Positions 16,565 through 25,830 of a DNA stretch of 35,933 nt are shown here, in pieces. The notes under the pieces are model-generated. The model searched no databases. It was not told the DNA's origin and saw nothing but the letters and a program-made list of their open reading frames with translations. Origin of the DNA: Desulfobulbaceae bacterium (GTDB lineage Bacteria > Desulfobacterota > Desulfobulbia > Desulfobulbales > Desulfobulbaceae); NCBI GenBank assembly GCA_015484845.1, contig WFUT01000052.1, positions 1-35,933 on the forward strand, read 5' to 3'. Position 1 is the first letter of the stretch; each line of letters begins with the position of its first letter. The translations under genes were made by a program, and so were the position numbers.

Positions 16565-17938
16565 ATGAAAAACCAAAGATACTCGGTAGTAGCCTACGAA
16601 TGGCTCCCGGACAGCCGGCAGAGCATTACCGAGGCGCTGTCCGAGTCTTCCGACATATCCTTCCATAACGACCCCAAGTCGTTCGAACGGGAAATCAGCA
16701 AGAAACAGCACGACATCATCTTTATCAACGTCAGCCAGGACAACCCCTCCTCCTTCAAACTGCTGGAACAGACCAGGGAAAAGACGCCGCACACACCGAT
16801 CATTGTCACCAGCGCCACCGAGAAGGCCGAGCTGATCGTCAAGGCCATCAAGCTCGGGGCCTATGACTTCATCGCCAAGCCCTTCTCGCCGCCCAGGATC
16901 CAGCTCGTTGTCCAGAAGGCGATCAAGTACCGGACCCTGCAAAACGAGATCGACTACCTGCGCCGCAAGCAGGACATCGTCTATGATTTCGACTCCATCA
17001 TCGCCGAAAGCCCGTCCTTCAAGAAGGTCATCGTCAGCCTGAAAAAGTTCGCCTCCACCGACTCCACCATCCTGATCACCGGCGACACGGGCACCGGCAA
17101 GAGCTTTCTCTCCGGCTCCATCCACTACAACTCGCCGCGGCGCGAGAACCCGTTCATCAAGATCAATTGCGCCAATATCCCGGAGGCGCTCCTGGAGTCC
17201 GAGCTGTTCGGCCACGAAAAGGGGGCCTTCACCGGCGCCGACAAGCAGCGCATCGGCCGCTTCGAGCAGGCCAACGGCGGCACGATCTTTCTTGACGAGA
17301 TCGGCGAGATCTCCATGGAGATCCAGACCAAGCTGCTCCGCGTCCTGGAGGAAAAATCTTTTGAACGGGTGGGAGGCAACAAGACGATCCGGGTCGATGT
17401 CCGGGTCATCGCGGCCACCAACAGGGACCTGGCGCAACAGATCAGGGAGGGAAAGTTCCGGGAGGATCTCTACTACCGGATCAACGTCCTGCCCATCCAG
17501 CTGCCGCCCCTCAGGGAACGGCCCCTCTGCATCGAACCCCTGGCCATGCGCCTGCTCGACAAGGCCTGCACCTCCCTGAAAAAACACATCACGGGCTTTT
17601 CACCCGGTGCCCTGGCCATCATCAAGAACTACCACTGGCCCGGCAATATCCGCCAGCTGGCCAACACCATCGAACGGGCCGTGATCCTGGAAGACAGCGA
17701 CGTGATCAACGTGGAGGCCATCCAGATCCCCGACTTCCACAACCCGCCGGGCACCTCCCGGGTCACGGTGTGCGAGCCCCTGGAGACCCACGAGAAAGAA
17801 CTGATTCTCAAGGCCCTGGAAGAGAACCTCTGGGTGCAGAAGAACGCCGCCAAACGGTTGGGCATAAGCCCCAGGGCCCTGAACTACAAGATCAACAAGT
17901 TCGGCATCACCCACCCCAACTGGCGCCGCAACAAGTAG
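16565..17938 (+). CDS. Sigma-54-dependent response-regulator-like activator with degenerate receiver
   Basis: A 457-residue NtrC-family protein. The N-terminal receiver-like domain (about 6-120) lacks key residues. The phosphorylation site Asp is Asn55 (IIFINVS where the family has LLD), and the acidic pair near the N-terminus is replaced (VVAYEW for VVDDE), while the late Lys in FIAKPF is kept. The AAA+ domain is complete: Walker A GDTGTGKS (173-180), the sigma-54 contact loop GAFTGA (220-225), Walker B GTIFLDEIGE, and the arginine-finger region REDLYYRINVLP. The C-terminal Fis-type helix-turn-helix is at about 415-450 (KNAAKRLGISPRALNYKI). It should open sigma-54 promoters without normal phosphorylation, controlled by a ligand, a partner or its own level. 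No kinase adjoins it. Confidence 0.93.
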   Translation: MKNQRYSVVAYEWLPDSRQSITEALSESSDISFHNDPKSFEREISKKQHDIIFINVSQDNPSSFKLLEQTREKTPHTPIIVTSATEKAELIVKAIKLGAYDFIAKPFSPPRIQLVVQKAIKYRTLQNEIDYLRRKQDIVYDFDSIIAESPSFKKVIVSLKKFASTDSTILITGDTGTGKSFLSGSIHYNSPRRENPFIKINCANIPEALLESELFGHEKGAFTGADKQRIGRFEQANGGTIFLDEIGEISMEIQTKLLRVLEEKSFERVGGNKTIRVDVRVIAATNRDLAQQIREGKFREDLYYRINVLPIQLPPLRERPLCIEPLAMRLLDKACTSLKKHITGFSPGALAIIKNYHWPGNIRQLANTIERAVILEDSDVINVEAIQIPDFHNPPGTSRVTVCEPLETHEKELILKALEENLWVQKNAAKRLGISPRALNYKINKFGITHPNWRRNK

Positions 17939-18016
17939 CCACCTTACCGGCCGCTGCCAGGGCTTTTGCCTGTTTCTCCCGCGCCCGGACCGGGAGAGTC
18001 GCGGCCCGCTGATGCC

Positions 18017-18427
18017 TCAGTGCAGCTGCCCGCCGGTGCTGGACATGGTCAGGTTGCCGTCCTTGACGCCGCGCAGGGCGATCATCCGTTCCGCCAGCTC
18101 CTGGACCCGGGACGCCTTGCCCTTGACGATGGTCACGTCCAGGCAGTTATTGTGATCCATGTGGACATGGGTCGAGGAGGTGATGAGCCGGTAGAACTCG
18201 TGCTGGAGCTCGGTTATCTTCTCCTGCAACTGGGCCTGGTGATGGTTGAAGACCAGCGTCACCACGCCCACCACCTCGCAGTCACTCTCCCACTCCTGCT
18301 TGACCAGCGCCTTCCTGATCAGGTCGCGTACCGCCTCGGACCGGTTGGAATAGCCGCGCTTGCGCATGTAGACATCGAACTCGTCCAGCAGGTCCTCTTC
18401 AAGCGATATGGAAAAACGTCGCAGCAT
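18017..18427 (-). CDS. nikR: Nickel-responsive regulator NikR
   Basis: A 136-residue ribbon-helix-helix regulator. The N-terminal RHH (LRRFSISLEEDLLDEFDVYM...SNRSEAVRDLIRKAL) is followed by the ACT-like nickel domain. The four high-affinity nickel ligands are all present and fall at the E. coli numbering: His76, His87, His89 and Cys95 (THVHMDHNNC). It normally represses nickel uptake when Ni(II) is plentiful. No nickel transporter or hydrogenase gene lies in the window, so its targets are elsewhere. It ends the leftward group that follows the M48 protease, with a 142-base gap before it. Confidence 0.95.
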   Translation of the reverse strand: MLRRFSISLEEDLLDEFDVYMRKRGYSNRSEAVRDLIRKALVKQEWESDCEVVGVVTLVFNHHQAQLQEKITELQHEFYRLITSSTHVHMDHNNCLDVTIVKGKASRVQELAERMIALRGVKDGNLTMSSTGGQLH

Positions 18428-18569
18428 GGTCAGGCCTTGTCAGAAATCAGAAGACAGAAAGCAAAACTCGAAAAAACAACACAACAACGGACAGGAAGCA
18501 GGACCCTGCCGCCAGGATCCCGGCCGCCGCCCTGCCCGCCCCGGTTGAAAAAGGGCGGCAGCGGCGCTG

Positions 18570-20009
18570 TCACAGATTCTTCAGTTCATTGAGCCGGGCG
18601 ATGATGGCGGCGGCCTCGTTGCGGTACTTTTCGGCAATGGTCTTGTCCTTTGCCGCCTGGCCCAGGTACTGGCGGGCAAAATCGAGTCGCCCCTGGTAGA
18701 GGTAATACTTGCCCAGGTAGAAGCGGCTGAGGCTGTTGGCGCCCTGCGCCGCCTTGATCTTGCCAAGCTCGAAGTAGAGCCGGGAATACTCGGGCATGTG
18801 CTCCTCCACCTGGCCGAGCAGGGCGTAGGCCCTGTCCAGGTCCCCTTTCTTCTCCAGGGCCCGGGCCAGCTCAAAGGTGGCATACATACTGCCGGGCATG
18901 CGGCGGTGGGCAAAGCGCAGCAGGTCCAGGGCCTGGTCGAGCTGGCCAGACTCCATCCGCATCACGCCGGCGTCCACGGCCAGGATATCCCGGTCGGGAT
19001 AGCTGGCGCGCACCCCCTGCAGTTCCTTGAGCCCACCCCTGAAATCGTGTTCCGCGGCCAGGATCAGGGCCAGGCCGTAGTGGGCCATGATCCGCTCTTC
19101 CCTGTCCCTTGTCCGCTCGATGATATTGCGGCAGCTTATCTGCAACTGGTCCAGGTCCACGGTCTGGACCATGACCCGGTACTTGAAGCGCAGGAACCTG
19201 AAATTGTCGTGCCTGCGGTAGTAGCCCGGCACCTTCTGGTCCGGATCCATCTCCACCAGCGACTCGACATAGTTGAGCCGGGCCTCGGGGTTGGGATGGG
19301 TCAGCAGGTACTGGGGCAGCTTGTCCGAGCGGTAGCGGCTGATCCTGCGCATGATACGCAGCATCCCCTCCATGGCCACCGGGTTGCGGTGCATCTTCCG
19401 CATCCACTCAAAGGAGAGCCGGTCCGCCTGTTCCTCGTCCTGGCGGCTGTAGTGCAGGTTGATCGCCTGGCCTGCCGCCATGGAGCCGGCCAGCAGCCCC
19501 TGGGACAGGGCCGGGATACCGATGGCGAGGCTGGCAATGCCCAGCAGCATGGTGGCGGCGCTGACCTTGCCCCCCTTCTCCATGCGCTGCGCGATGTGCC
19601 GACTGACCACGTGCCCGACCTCGTGTGCCATGACACTGACCAGCTCGTCCTCGTTCTGCATCCGGCTGATCAGGCCGGAATAGAAAAAGACCAGCCCGGC
19701 CGGGGCGGCAAAGGCGTTGAACTGGTTGCTGCGGACCACGAAGAAATGGTAGTCAAAGTACTGGGTTCCGGCCACCGCCACCACCTGCTGCCCCAGGTCG
19801 TTGATGTACTGGCTGATATCCGGATCATCAAGGATCCGGAGCTCGGCGCGGACCGAGTAGAGCAGCTTTTCGCCGATTTTCCGCTCCTCGCCGATACTCA
19901 TGGCCGACGCCTGCAGGGGCTGCAGGAGCTGGAAAAAGAGGAGCAGCCAGGCGGCAAGCCGTCGCGCGGCCACGAACCGGTTGCATGAAAAAGGTCTTTT
20001 CTCCATCAT
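18570..20009 (-). CDS. Periplasmic M48 zinc metalloprotease with TPR tail (BepA/YfgC-like)
   Basis: About 479 residues. A basic n-region and a hydrophobic stretch (AAWLLLFFQLLQPLQASA) form a signal peptide. The M48 domain has HEVGH at 129-133 and the third zinc ligand in DEEQADR. A hydrophobic segment (TMLLGIASLAIGIPALSQGLLAGSMAAG) lies between them, and a TPR-like C-terminal half follows (about 290-479). This is the layout of BepA, which supports outer-membrane protein assembly and degrades stalled substrates. Tandem ATGs at 20009 and 20006 are both possible. It begins 4 bases after the ABC permease stop, so it is the last gene of that operon, an unusual partner. Confidence 0.9.
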   Translation of the reverse strand: MMEKRPFSCNRFVAARRLAAWLLLFFQLLQPLQASAMSIGEERKIGEKLLYSVRAELRILDDPDISQYINDLGQQVVAVAGTQYFDYHFFVVRSNQFNAFAAPAGLVFFYSGLISRMQNEDELVSVMAHEVGHVVSRHIAQRMEKGGKVSAATMLLGIASLAIGIPALSQGLLAGSMAAGQAINLHYSRQDEEQADRLSFEWMRKMHRNPVAMEGMLRIMRRISRYRSDKLPQYLLTHPNPEARLNYVESLVEMDPDQKVPGYYRRHDNFRFLRFKYRVMVQTVDLDQLQISCRNIIERTRDREERIMAHYGLALILAAEHDFRGGLKELQGVRASYPDRDILAVDAGVMRMESGQLDQALDLLRFAHRRMPGSMYATFELARALEKKGDLDRAYALLGQVEEHMPEYSRLYFELGKIKAAQGANSLSRFYLGKYYLYQGRLDFARQYLGQAAKDKTIAEKYRNEAAAIIARLNELKNL

Positions 20010-20013
20010 GACG

Positions 20014-20946
20014 CTACAATACTTCCTCTCCCCGGCACAGGCAACCCCAATCATGGCCGTCTCCTCCATGGCGCCGGGCCAGCCGGGCCTCCAGGCGGGC
20101 GACCAGCAGGGAGCAGGGAAAGGTAAGCAGCATGTACATCAGGGCCACGGTCACCCAGACCTCGATGGTGAGATAGGTGGAGGCCATGAGCTGGCTGCCC
20201 TGGTAGGTCAGCTCCTGGATGGAGATCACCGAGACGATGGAGGAGTCCTTGACCAGCGAGATGAACTGCCCGGCCAGGGTGGGCAGGACCTGGCGGAAGG
20301 CCTGCGGCAGGACGACATGGCGCAGCACCTGGTGGCGGCGCAGGCCCAGGGCATGGGCCGCCTCCCACTGGCCGCGCTCCACCGACTCGATGCCGGCCCG
20401 CAGGATCTCGGTGATATAGGCGCCCTCGAACAGGGCCAGGGTGCAGACGGCGGACAGGAAGGCGGAGATGGAACCCGGCTCGGCCACCAGCAGGGACAGC
20501 AGCCAGCGGACCCCGGGCCCGGCCTTCCGGGCCCGGACGTCCAGCGCCAGGTGCGGGATCAGCTGGTCGGCCAGGAAGAAGTAGAAAAGGAAGATGATAA
20601 CCAGGGGCGGCAGGTTGCGCAGCAACAGGACATAGGTGCGCGCAATCAGCCGCCAGTAGAGACTCCGCCCGGTCCGGGCCAGGGCCATGGCCAGGCCCAG
20701 GGCCAGGGCCAGCAGGCCGCCCCAGAGACTGAGGCGCAGGGTGGTGAACAGGCCACGCAGCAGGTAGTTGGGCACCCAGCGGCCGGTCCGGTCGTCATGG
20801 CGCAGGATATACTGCGGGATCTCGCCCCAGTGCCAGGCATAGTCCAGGTGGACGGTGATCCGGTAGGCAATGAAGCCGACCAGGCAGGCGAGCAGGGCCA
20901 GCAGGGCAAGGTCCAGGGACAGGCTTGTACGCCTGGTGCGGATCAT
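20014..20946 (-). CDS. Polar amino-acid ABC transporter permease (HisM/GlnP type)
   Basis: A 310-residue inner-membrane protein with an N-terminal anchor (LALLALLACLVGFIAYRI), an external loop with YAWHWGEIP, and the permease core. The EAA loop that contacts the ATPase is ERGQWEAAHALGLRRHQVLRHVVLPQA (split by family convention around GLRRHQ), followed by KDSSIVSVISIQEL. The long N-terminal extension before the usual membrane domain also occurs in the second permease of this operon. It lies 8 bases after the binding-protein gene. The two different permeases probably form a heterodimer. Substrate cannot be told from sequence. Confidence 0.92.
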   Translation of the reverse strand: MIRTRRTSLSLDLALLALLACLVGFIAYRITVHLDYAWHWGEIPQYILRHDDRTGRWVPNYLLRGLFTTLRLSLWGGLLALALGLAMALARTGRSLYWRLIARTYVLLLRNLPPLVIIFLFYFFLADQLIPHLALDVRARKAGPGVRWLLSLLVAEPGSISAFLSAVCTLALFEGAYITEILRAGIESVERGQWEAAHALGLRRHQVLRHVVLPQAFRQVLPTLAGQFISLVKDSSIVSVISIQELTYQGSQLMASTYLTIEVWVTVALMYMLLTFPCSLLVARLEARLARRHGGDGHDWGCLCRGEEVL

Positions 20947-20954
20947 GGCCCCGG

Positions 20955-21785
20955 CTACAGCGCCTTCTTCCAGGCCGTGGTCTCGAACCAGTAGTGGTAG
21001 CGGTCCGCGATCCAGCCCTTGCTCTTCACGATCTCGATCCAGTTGTTGAAAAAATTCAGGGTATCGACATCCCCCTTGCGGATCCCGAAACAGATGGGCT
21101 CCTTCATGAGCTGCCTGTTGAATGCCTTGAAGATTTTCGGATTCTCGGCAGCCATCTGCGCCGGCAGGGGCTGGGAGCCGATCATGGCATATACGCGGCC
21201 GTTACGGACCTCCTGGACGGCAGAGGGCTCGTCGTCAAAGAGACGCAGCTTGGCCAGGGGGAAATTCTTCCTTGCCGCCAGGGCCGCCGTCGAGCCCAGG
21301 CGGGCCGCGATGGTCACCTTGGGCGAATTGAAATCCTGCAGGGTGAAGTTGCCCGCCTTTTTCCGATTGGCCAGCAGTCCCTGGCTGGAATAGTAATAGG
21401 GGTTGGTGAAGTTGATCTTCATGTTGCGCTGGGGCGTCACCGACATGCCGCCGATGATGACGTCAAACTTGCCCGCGATCAGGGCCGGGATGATCCCGGA
21501 CCAGCGGGTGGGCACGAATTCCACCTTGACCCCCATGTCACTGGCCAGCTGCCGGGCCACGTCGATCTCGAAACCGACCAGCTCCCCCTTCTTGTTCCTC
21601 ATGGCCCAGGGGACAAAGATGTCCATGCCCACCCGGATCACGCCGCGCCGGGCGATCTGCTCGATGGTGCTCTCGGCGGCCAGTTTCTGCTGCAGTTCGC
21701 CTGCAGTGGCTGTAAATGCAAGGTTCATGAGAACCAGGAGCACGAGCCCCGCCCGGATCGATTTTTTCTTCATCATCTGCATCAT
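20955..21785 (-). CDS. Amino-acid ABC transporter periplasmic substrate-binding protein
   Basis: A 276-residue family 3 solute-binding protein. A signal peptide (KKKSIRAGLVLLVLMNLAFTATAG) precedes the mature protein. Family signatures are GVIRVGMDIFVPWAMRNKKGE, GFEIDVARQLASDMG and FDVIIGGMSVTPQR with NFTNPYY. The ATG at 21785 has AGGAG 6 bases upstream; ATGs at 21776 and 21773 are less likely. A 149-base hairpin-rich spacer separates it from the ATPase gene, which fits higher expression of the binding protein. Its ligand is a polar amino acid or a similar compound, not identifiable here. Confidence 0.93.
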   Translation of the reverse strand: MMQMMKKKSIRAGLVLLVLMNLAFTATAGELQQKLAAESTIEQIARRGVIRVGMDIFVPWAMRNKKGELVGFEIDVARQLASDMGVKVEFVPTRWSGIIPALIAGKFDVIIGGMSVTPQRNMKINFTNPYYYSSQGLLANRKKAGNFTLQDFNSPKVTIAARLGSTAALAARKNFPLAKLRLFDDEPSAVQEVRNGRVYAMIGSQPLPAQMAAENPKIFKAFNRQLMKEPICFGIRKGDVDTLNFFNNWIEIVKSKGWIADRYHYWFETTAWKKAL

Positions 21786-21934
21786 GTTGCACTCCTCTGG
21801 CTATGTTCCGCTCTGCCGGCAGGATGCCGGCTCCTCGTGGATCGCCACCAGGCCCCGGGCAGCAGGGACAGCGCCCGGCGCCGGCCGGCATGCCCCCGGC
21901 CGGGGTGCGGCTGCCCTGACAGGGTGCCGCCGCC
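21786..21934 (-). other. Hairpin-rich intercistronic spacer in the ABC operon
   Basis: GCCGGC-AGGAT-GCCGGC (21815-21831) and further GC-rich dyads around 21885-21910 lie between the ATPase and binding-protein genes. Such spacers often stabilise or process transporter mRNA to raise binding-protein yield. None is followed by a T-run on the minus strand, so full termination is unlikely. Confidence 0.4.
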
Positions 21935-22687
21935 CTACAGGATCTGGCGAAGAAAGGCCCTGGTCCGCGCCCGGGCCGGGGTATTGAAAAACTGTTCCGG
22001 CGCCCCCTCCTCGATCACCCGGCCCTGCTCCATGAACAGGACCCGGTCGCTGACCTCGAGGGCAAACCCCATCTCGTGGGTCACCACCACCATGGTCATG
22101 CCGTCCTCGGCCAGTTGCCGCATCACGTCGAGCACCTCGCCGATCATCTCCGGGTCCAGGGCGCTGGTGGCCTCGTCAAAGAGCATCACCCGGGGCATCA
22201 TGGCCAGGGCCCTGGCAATGGCCACCCGCTGCTGCTGGCCGCCGGAGAGCTCGGCCGGAAAACTTGCCGCCTTGTCCGCCAGGCCCACCCGCGCGAGCAG
22301 CTCCATGCTGAACTCCCGCGCCCGGGCCCGGCTCTTGCCGCGCACCAGCCGCTGGGCCAGGCTGACATTCTCGAGCACGTTCAGGTGGGGAAAGAGATTG
22401 AAGGACTGGAAGACCATGCCCACCTCGCGCCGGATCTCCAGCCGGTGCTTCTCGTTATCGTCCAGCGGCAGGCCGTCGATGATGATGGTGCCGGAATCCA
22501 CCTCTTCCAGGCCGTTGAGACAGCGCAGGAAGGTGGACTTGCCCGAGCCCGACGGCCCGACAATGACCAGCACCTCGCCGCGCCGCACGGTGACGGAAAA
22601 ATCGTCCAGGGCCCGAACCGGTCCCGGAAAGGTCTTGACCAGGTTCGAGGCGATGATGATATCGTCGCCCTGCCCTTCCCTGTTCAT
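21935..22687 (-). CDS. Polar amino-acid ABC transporter ATP-binding protein (GlnQ/HisP type)
   Basis: A 250-residue ATPase. Walker A is GPSGSGKST, the Q-loop is [17 protein letters not shown], the signature is LSGGQQQR, Walker B is [14 protein letters not shown], and the switch His is in [10 protein letters not shown]. The true start is the ATG at 22687, overlapping the upstream permease stop as ATGA; the open frame continues upstream but only within the permease gene. It powers the two permeases of this operon. Confidence 0.95.
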   Translation of the reverse strand: MNREGQGDDIIIASNLVKTFPGPVRALDDFSVTVRRGEVLVIVGPSGSGKSTFLRCLNGLEEVDSGTIIIDGLPLDDNEKHRLEIRREVGMVFQSFNLFPHLNVLENVSLAQRLVRGKSRARAREFSMELLARVGLADKAASFPAELSGGQQQRVAIARALAMMPRVMLFDEATSALDPEMIGEVLDVMRQLAEDGMTMVVVTHEMGFALEVSDRVLFMEQGRVIEEGAPEQFFNTPARARTRAFLRQIL

Positions 22688-23499
22688 GGCATCTTCCACG
22701 CGGGCTGGCCGGGACTGCCGAAACGTCGCTCCACCAGCCTGACCAGCAGGGAGAGCAGGCAGGCGAGCAGCAGGTAGATGGCGGCCAGGGTGAACCAGAC
22801 CTCGAAGACCAGGAAGGTCTCCGCCACGATCGCCCGGCCCTGCATGGTGAGATCGTAGACCGCGATGGTGCTCACCAGGGCCGAATCCTTGAGCAGGGAG
22901 ATGGCCTGGCTGGTCAGGGGCGGCAGGACACTGCGCACGGCCTGGGGCAGGATGATGTGGCGGTAGCTGGCAAACCGGCTCAACCCCAGGCTGTACGCCG
23001 CCTCCCACTGGCCGCGGTCAATGGAGACGATCCCGGCCCGGAAGATCTCCGAGGCATAGGCCCCCTCGAAAAAGGCCAGGGCCAGGACAGCGGCGGTGAA
23101 ACGGCCGAGATCAAGGATCGGTGCCATGACAAAGTAGAGGAAAAAAATCTGCACCAGCAACGGCGTATTCCGGATGGTCTCCAGGTAGAACATGGCCAGG
23201 AAGCGACCGACAAGGGAGGACGAGAGCCGCAGGAGCGCAGTGACCAGGCCGATCAACGCGGCCAGGACCAGGCTGAAGGCCGTGATCTCCAGGGTCACCA
23301 CTAACCCGTCGACCAGGGGACCCGCATGGAGGTGGCCATGGGCAAGGGTGAAGAAATATCCCGGGATCTTCCGCCAGTGCCAGTTGTAGCCGAGCTGCTC
23401 GCTGCCCCGGCCCACCAGCCAGGCCAGGCCGACCAGGGTGAGCATGAACTTGGTCACATCCACCCACGACGTGATGAACTTTCCCGGCCGCCGCTGCAT
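22684..23499 (-). CDS. Polar amino-acid ABC transporter permease (HisQ/GlnP type)
   Basis: A 271-residue inner-membrane permease and first gene of the operon. It has an N-terminal membrane segment ([13 protein letters not shown]), a loop with [12 protein letters not shown] that mirrors YAWHWGEIP of the second permease, and the EAA loop [13 protein letters not shown] followed by [12 protein letters not shown] and [22 protein letters not shown] precedes the ATG. The shared Trp-His-Trp loop suggests the two permeases arose by duplication. It diverges from the C11 protease gene. Confidence 0.93.
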   Translation of the reverse strand: MQRRPGKFITSWVDVTKFMLTLVGLAWLVGRGSEQLGYNWHWRKIPGYFFTLAHGHLHAGPLVDGLVVTLEITAFSLVLAALIGLVTALLRLSSSLVGRFLAMFYLETIRNTPLLVQIFFLYFVMAPILDLGRFTAAVLALAFFEGAYASEIFRAGIVSIDRGQWEAAYSLGLSRFASYRHIILPQAVRSVLPPLTSQAISLLKDSALVSTIAVYDLTMQGRAIVAETFLVFEVWFTLAAIYLLLACLLSLLVRLVERRFGSPGQPAWKMP

Positions 23500-23825
23500 C
23501 GTCTCCTCATACCCTCCTGTTGCGCCGGCCCCCGCAGCCGGAGATGGTCGGGACAGGGAACGCCCGATTCCTTAAACTCGGCATGGTATTCAATTTCACG
23601 GCCCGGTTCAAGAACCGTTTTCATGCTCAGTGGCCCCTGGCCGAGCGCGAACCTGTCATTTACACAGAACCGGAAAAGATACTTTCCGAAAAACAGCCCC
23701 TGTTTTTTTCGCATTCGTTACCAATCTGTGACCAACCGGCCGGTATACTTCTGCAGACAATCAATACCGCAGGAAGCAGGGGACACATTCTCCCTGCAGA
23801 ACCAGATGACAAAAGGAGGGCCATC
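23500..23825. other. Divergent intergenic region between the ABC operon and the C11 protease
   Basis: These 326 bases separate divergently read genes and must hold both promoters. The plus-strand frame of the protease stays open through it, but no start in it has a ribosome site comparable with the one at 23826. A hairpin (GCAGGG ... CCCTGC, about 23778-23799) lies just ahead of the protease ribosome site. I could not assign promoter boxes with confidence. Confidence 0.45.
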
Positions 23826-25799
23826 ATGGAGCAGAGGAAAACAGCTCAGGGAGGACCGGGAAGGCAGGGGCAGACAAGATCTGCAGGCAGGGATACAACA
23901 AGAGTCCCGGGAAGGGATCCGGCCGCATTCCCCTCCCATCTTCTGTGCACGCTGATCATGGTGTTCCTCCTGGCCGCCGTGCCGCCACGGGTCATGGCCC
24001 AGGCAGAATTTCCCGACAACGGTGATATCTCGCTGGCAACCTTCAACTATCCTGGCCGATATATCCGCCACCGGAACTTCCTTGGCGAGGTCACGGCCAT
24101 CCACACGGAACTGGACCAGCAGGATGCCACCTTCCGTGTGGTGCCCGGTCTTGCGGCCGAGGGAGAGGTGTCCCTCGAATCCGTCAACTATCCCGGTTTT
24201 TACCTGCGGCACCAGAACTATCGGCTCAAGCTGCAGTCCATGGCCGGCGACCCGAATCCTGACCTGTTTCGGGCGGACGCCACATTCCGGGTGGTGCAGG
24301 GACTTGCGGACAAGGAGGGCATCTCCCTTGAAGCCCATAATTTTCCTGGTTTCTACATCCGGCACCGCAACTTCCATCTCTACCTGGACAGGAACGACCA
24401 CACGCAGTTGTTCAGGGAGGATGCAACCTTCTGGACCCGGTTGCCTTTCTGGATCCCTGCCTGGACAGTGCTTGTCTACATCGATGGCGACAACAACCTG
24501 GAGCCGTATGCTCTTAACGATTACAGGGAGATGGCCAGGATCGGTTCTTCCGCCGACCTGAACATCGTTGTCCAGATGGACCGCGTCGGCGGCCACAGTG
24601 CTGAAGATGGCGACTGGACGGATACGCGCCGTTTCCTCGTCACCCGTGATCATGCCGCGGACGCCCCTGCCGTGGCCGAGCTCGGGGAAGTGAACATGGG
24701 AGAGATGGAAAGCCTGCGCGATTTCGCGCAATGGGGCGTATCGCACTATCCGGCCAGGCATTACCTGCTGGTCATCTGGAACCATGGCGCCGGCTGGCGG
24801 GCAGTGCCGCGGCCGAAGACGGCCGGAGGGACCGAAGGCCCGGGCCGGGCATCCCCCGGCGCGCTGGGGACGGTTGCCCTGGACGACACCGACAACGATG
24901 TCCTCTACATGCGCGAGGTACAGGATGCCCTGCAGGAGGCGGCCGCCAACCTCTCTGACCATGGCAGGCCGTTTCGGTTTGACATGGTCGGTTTCGACGC
25001 CTGCCTCATGGACATGCTCGAAGTCGCCTATGCGCTGCGCAACGTCACCGACACCATGGTCGCTTCCGAGTACTGCGAACCCGCCGATGGCTGGCCCTAC
25101 GACACCATCCTGGAACAACTCGCCAAGCAGCCGACCATGTCGGCGGCCCGGCTCGGTGGCCTGATCGTGGAGAAATATTATCTCTCCTATGGCGGTTCCA
25201 GTTCGTGGGGCATTACCCTGGCAGCGCTGGACATGGCGAAACTGCCGGAGGTCGTCTCTGCCCTTGATCGCTTTGCGGCCACCGCCACCAGGCGGTGGGC
25301 ACGACTGCGCCGGGCCAGGGGATCCGCCACTGTCTACCACGGCCTCACGGAAGGCAACTGCTGCGCCGGCGAGCCCTCCTGCTGGGGAGTTGATATCAAA
25401 AACTTTGCCGACCTGGTCCGGGCCCGCACCTCGCCGCGCAGCCCGATCCATCACGTGGCGTCACGCCTCGGCGCGGCCGTGGATTCCCTTGTGATCAAGG
25501 AGGCGCACAGTGACAATCTCGCCGGCTCACACGGGGTGGCCATCTATTTTCCCAGGACAAGAAAGATTTTCGACAAGGACCCCGAGTCGTCGGGATATAC
25601 CCAGGACAACACCTTCATGGCTGTCGATTTCGTCAGGGATCACGGCTGGGACGAATGGCTCGACCGGTTCTACGATCATGAACAGGAGGAGGATTACACC
25701 TGCGCCATGGACAGCGACTGTCCCGGCAACAGAAAATGTTGCGAGCCCTGGCCCCTGGGCCGGGGCATCTGTGTCCCGGCAGGGGCACATTGCCCTTGA
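23826..25799 (+). CDS. Secreted clostripain-type (C11) cysteine protease with AbfB-type trefoil
   Basis: A 657-residue exported protein. AAAGGAGGG just before the ATG at 23826 fixes the start. An unusually long polar n-region (about 38 residues) precedes the signal core LLCTLIMVFLLAAVPPRVMA. Residues 67-205 are three repeats of the AbfB/CBM42 pattern (NYPGRYIRHRN, NYPGFYLRHQN, NFPGFYIRHRN, each followed by DATFRVV or DATFW), a beta-trefoil known to bind arabinose-type sugars. The C11 peptidase follows from about 212 (VLVYIDGDNNLE) with catalytic His320 (WNHGAGW) and Cys393 (GFDACLMDM). A Cys-rich tail (about 625-657) has six Cys with DSDCPGNRKCC. It probably acts outside the cell or in the periplasm, cutting after basic residues if it is like its relatives. 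Confidence 0.9.
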   Translation: MEQRKTAQGGPGRQGQTRSAGRDTTRVPGRDPAAFPSHLLCTLIMVFLLAAVPPRVMAQAEFPDNGDISLATFNYPGRYIRHRNFLGEVTAIHTELDQQDATFRVVPGLAAEGEVSLESVNYPGFYLRHQNYRLKLQSMAGDPNPDLFRADATFRVVQGLADKEGISLEAHNFPGFYIRHRNFHLYLDRNDHTQLFREDATFWTRLPFWIPAWTVLVYIDGDNNLEPYALNDYREMARIGSSADLNIVVQMDRVGGHSAEDGDWTDTRRFLVTRDHAADAPAVAELGEVNMGEMESLRDFAQWGVSHYPARHYLLVIWNHGAGWRAVPRPKTAGGTEGPGRASPGALGTVALDDTDNDVLYMREVQDALQEAAANLSDHGRPFRFDMVGFDACLMDMLEVAYALRNVTDTMVASEYCEPADGWPYDTILEQLAKQPTMSAARLGGLIVEKYYLSYGGSSSWGITLAALDMAKLPEVVSALDRFAATATRRWARLRRARGSATVYHGLTEGNCCAGEPSCWGVDIKNFADLVRARTSPRSPIHHVASRLGAAVDSLVIKEAHSDNLAGSHGVAIYFPRTRKIFDKDPESSGYTQDNTFMAVDFVRDHGWDEWLDRFYDHEQEEDYTCAMDSDCPGNRKCCEPWPLGRGICVPAGAHCP

Positions 25800-25806
25800 C
25801 TCCCCG

Positions 25807-25830
25807 GCCCCCGGGGCCAGCCCCGGGGGC
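25807..25830 (+). terminator. Strong GC hairpin after the C11 gene
   Basis: GCCCCCGGGG, loop CCAG, CCCCGGGGGC is a perfect 10-bp stem that starts 8 bases after the stop codon. No T-run follows directly, so it may be a weak or factor-assisted terminator or an mRNA 3' stabiliser. An overlapping alternative stem (GGGCAG/CTGCCC) lies just downstream. Confidence 0.45.
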
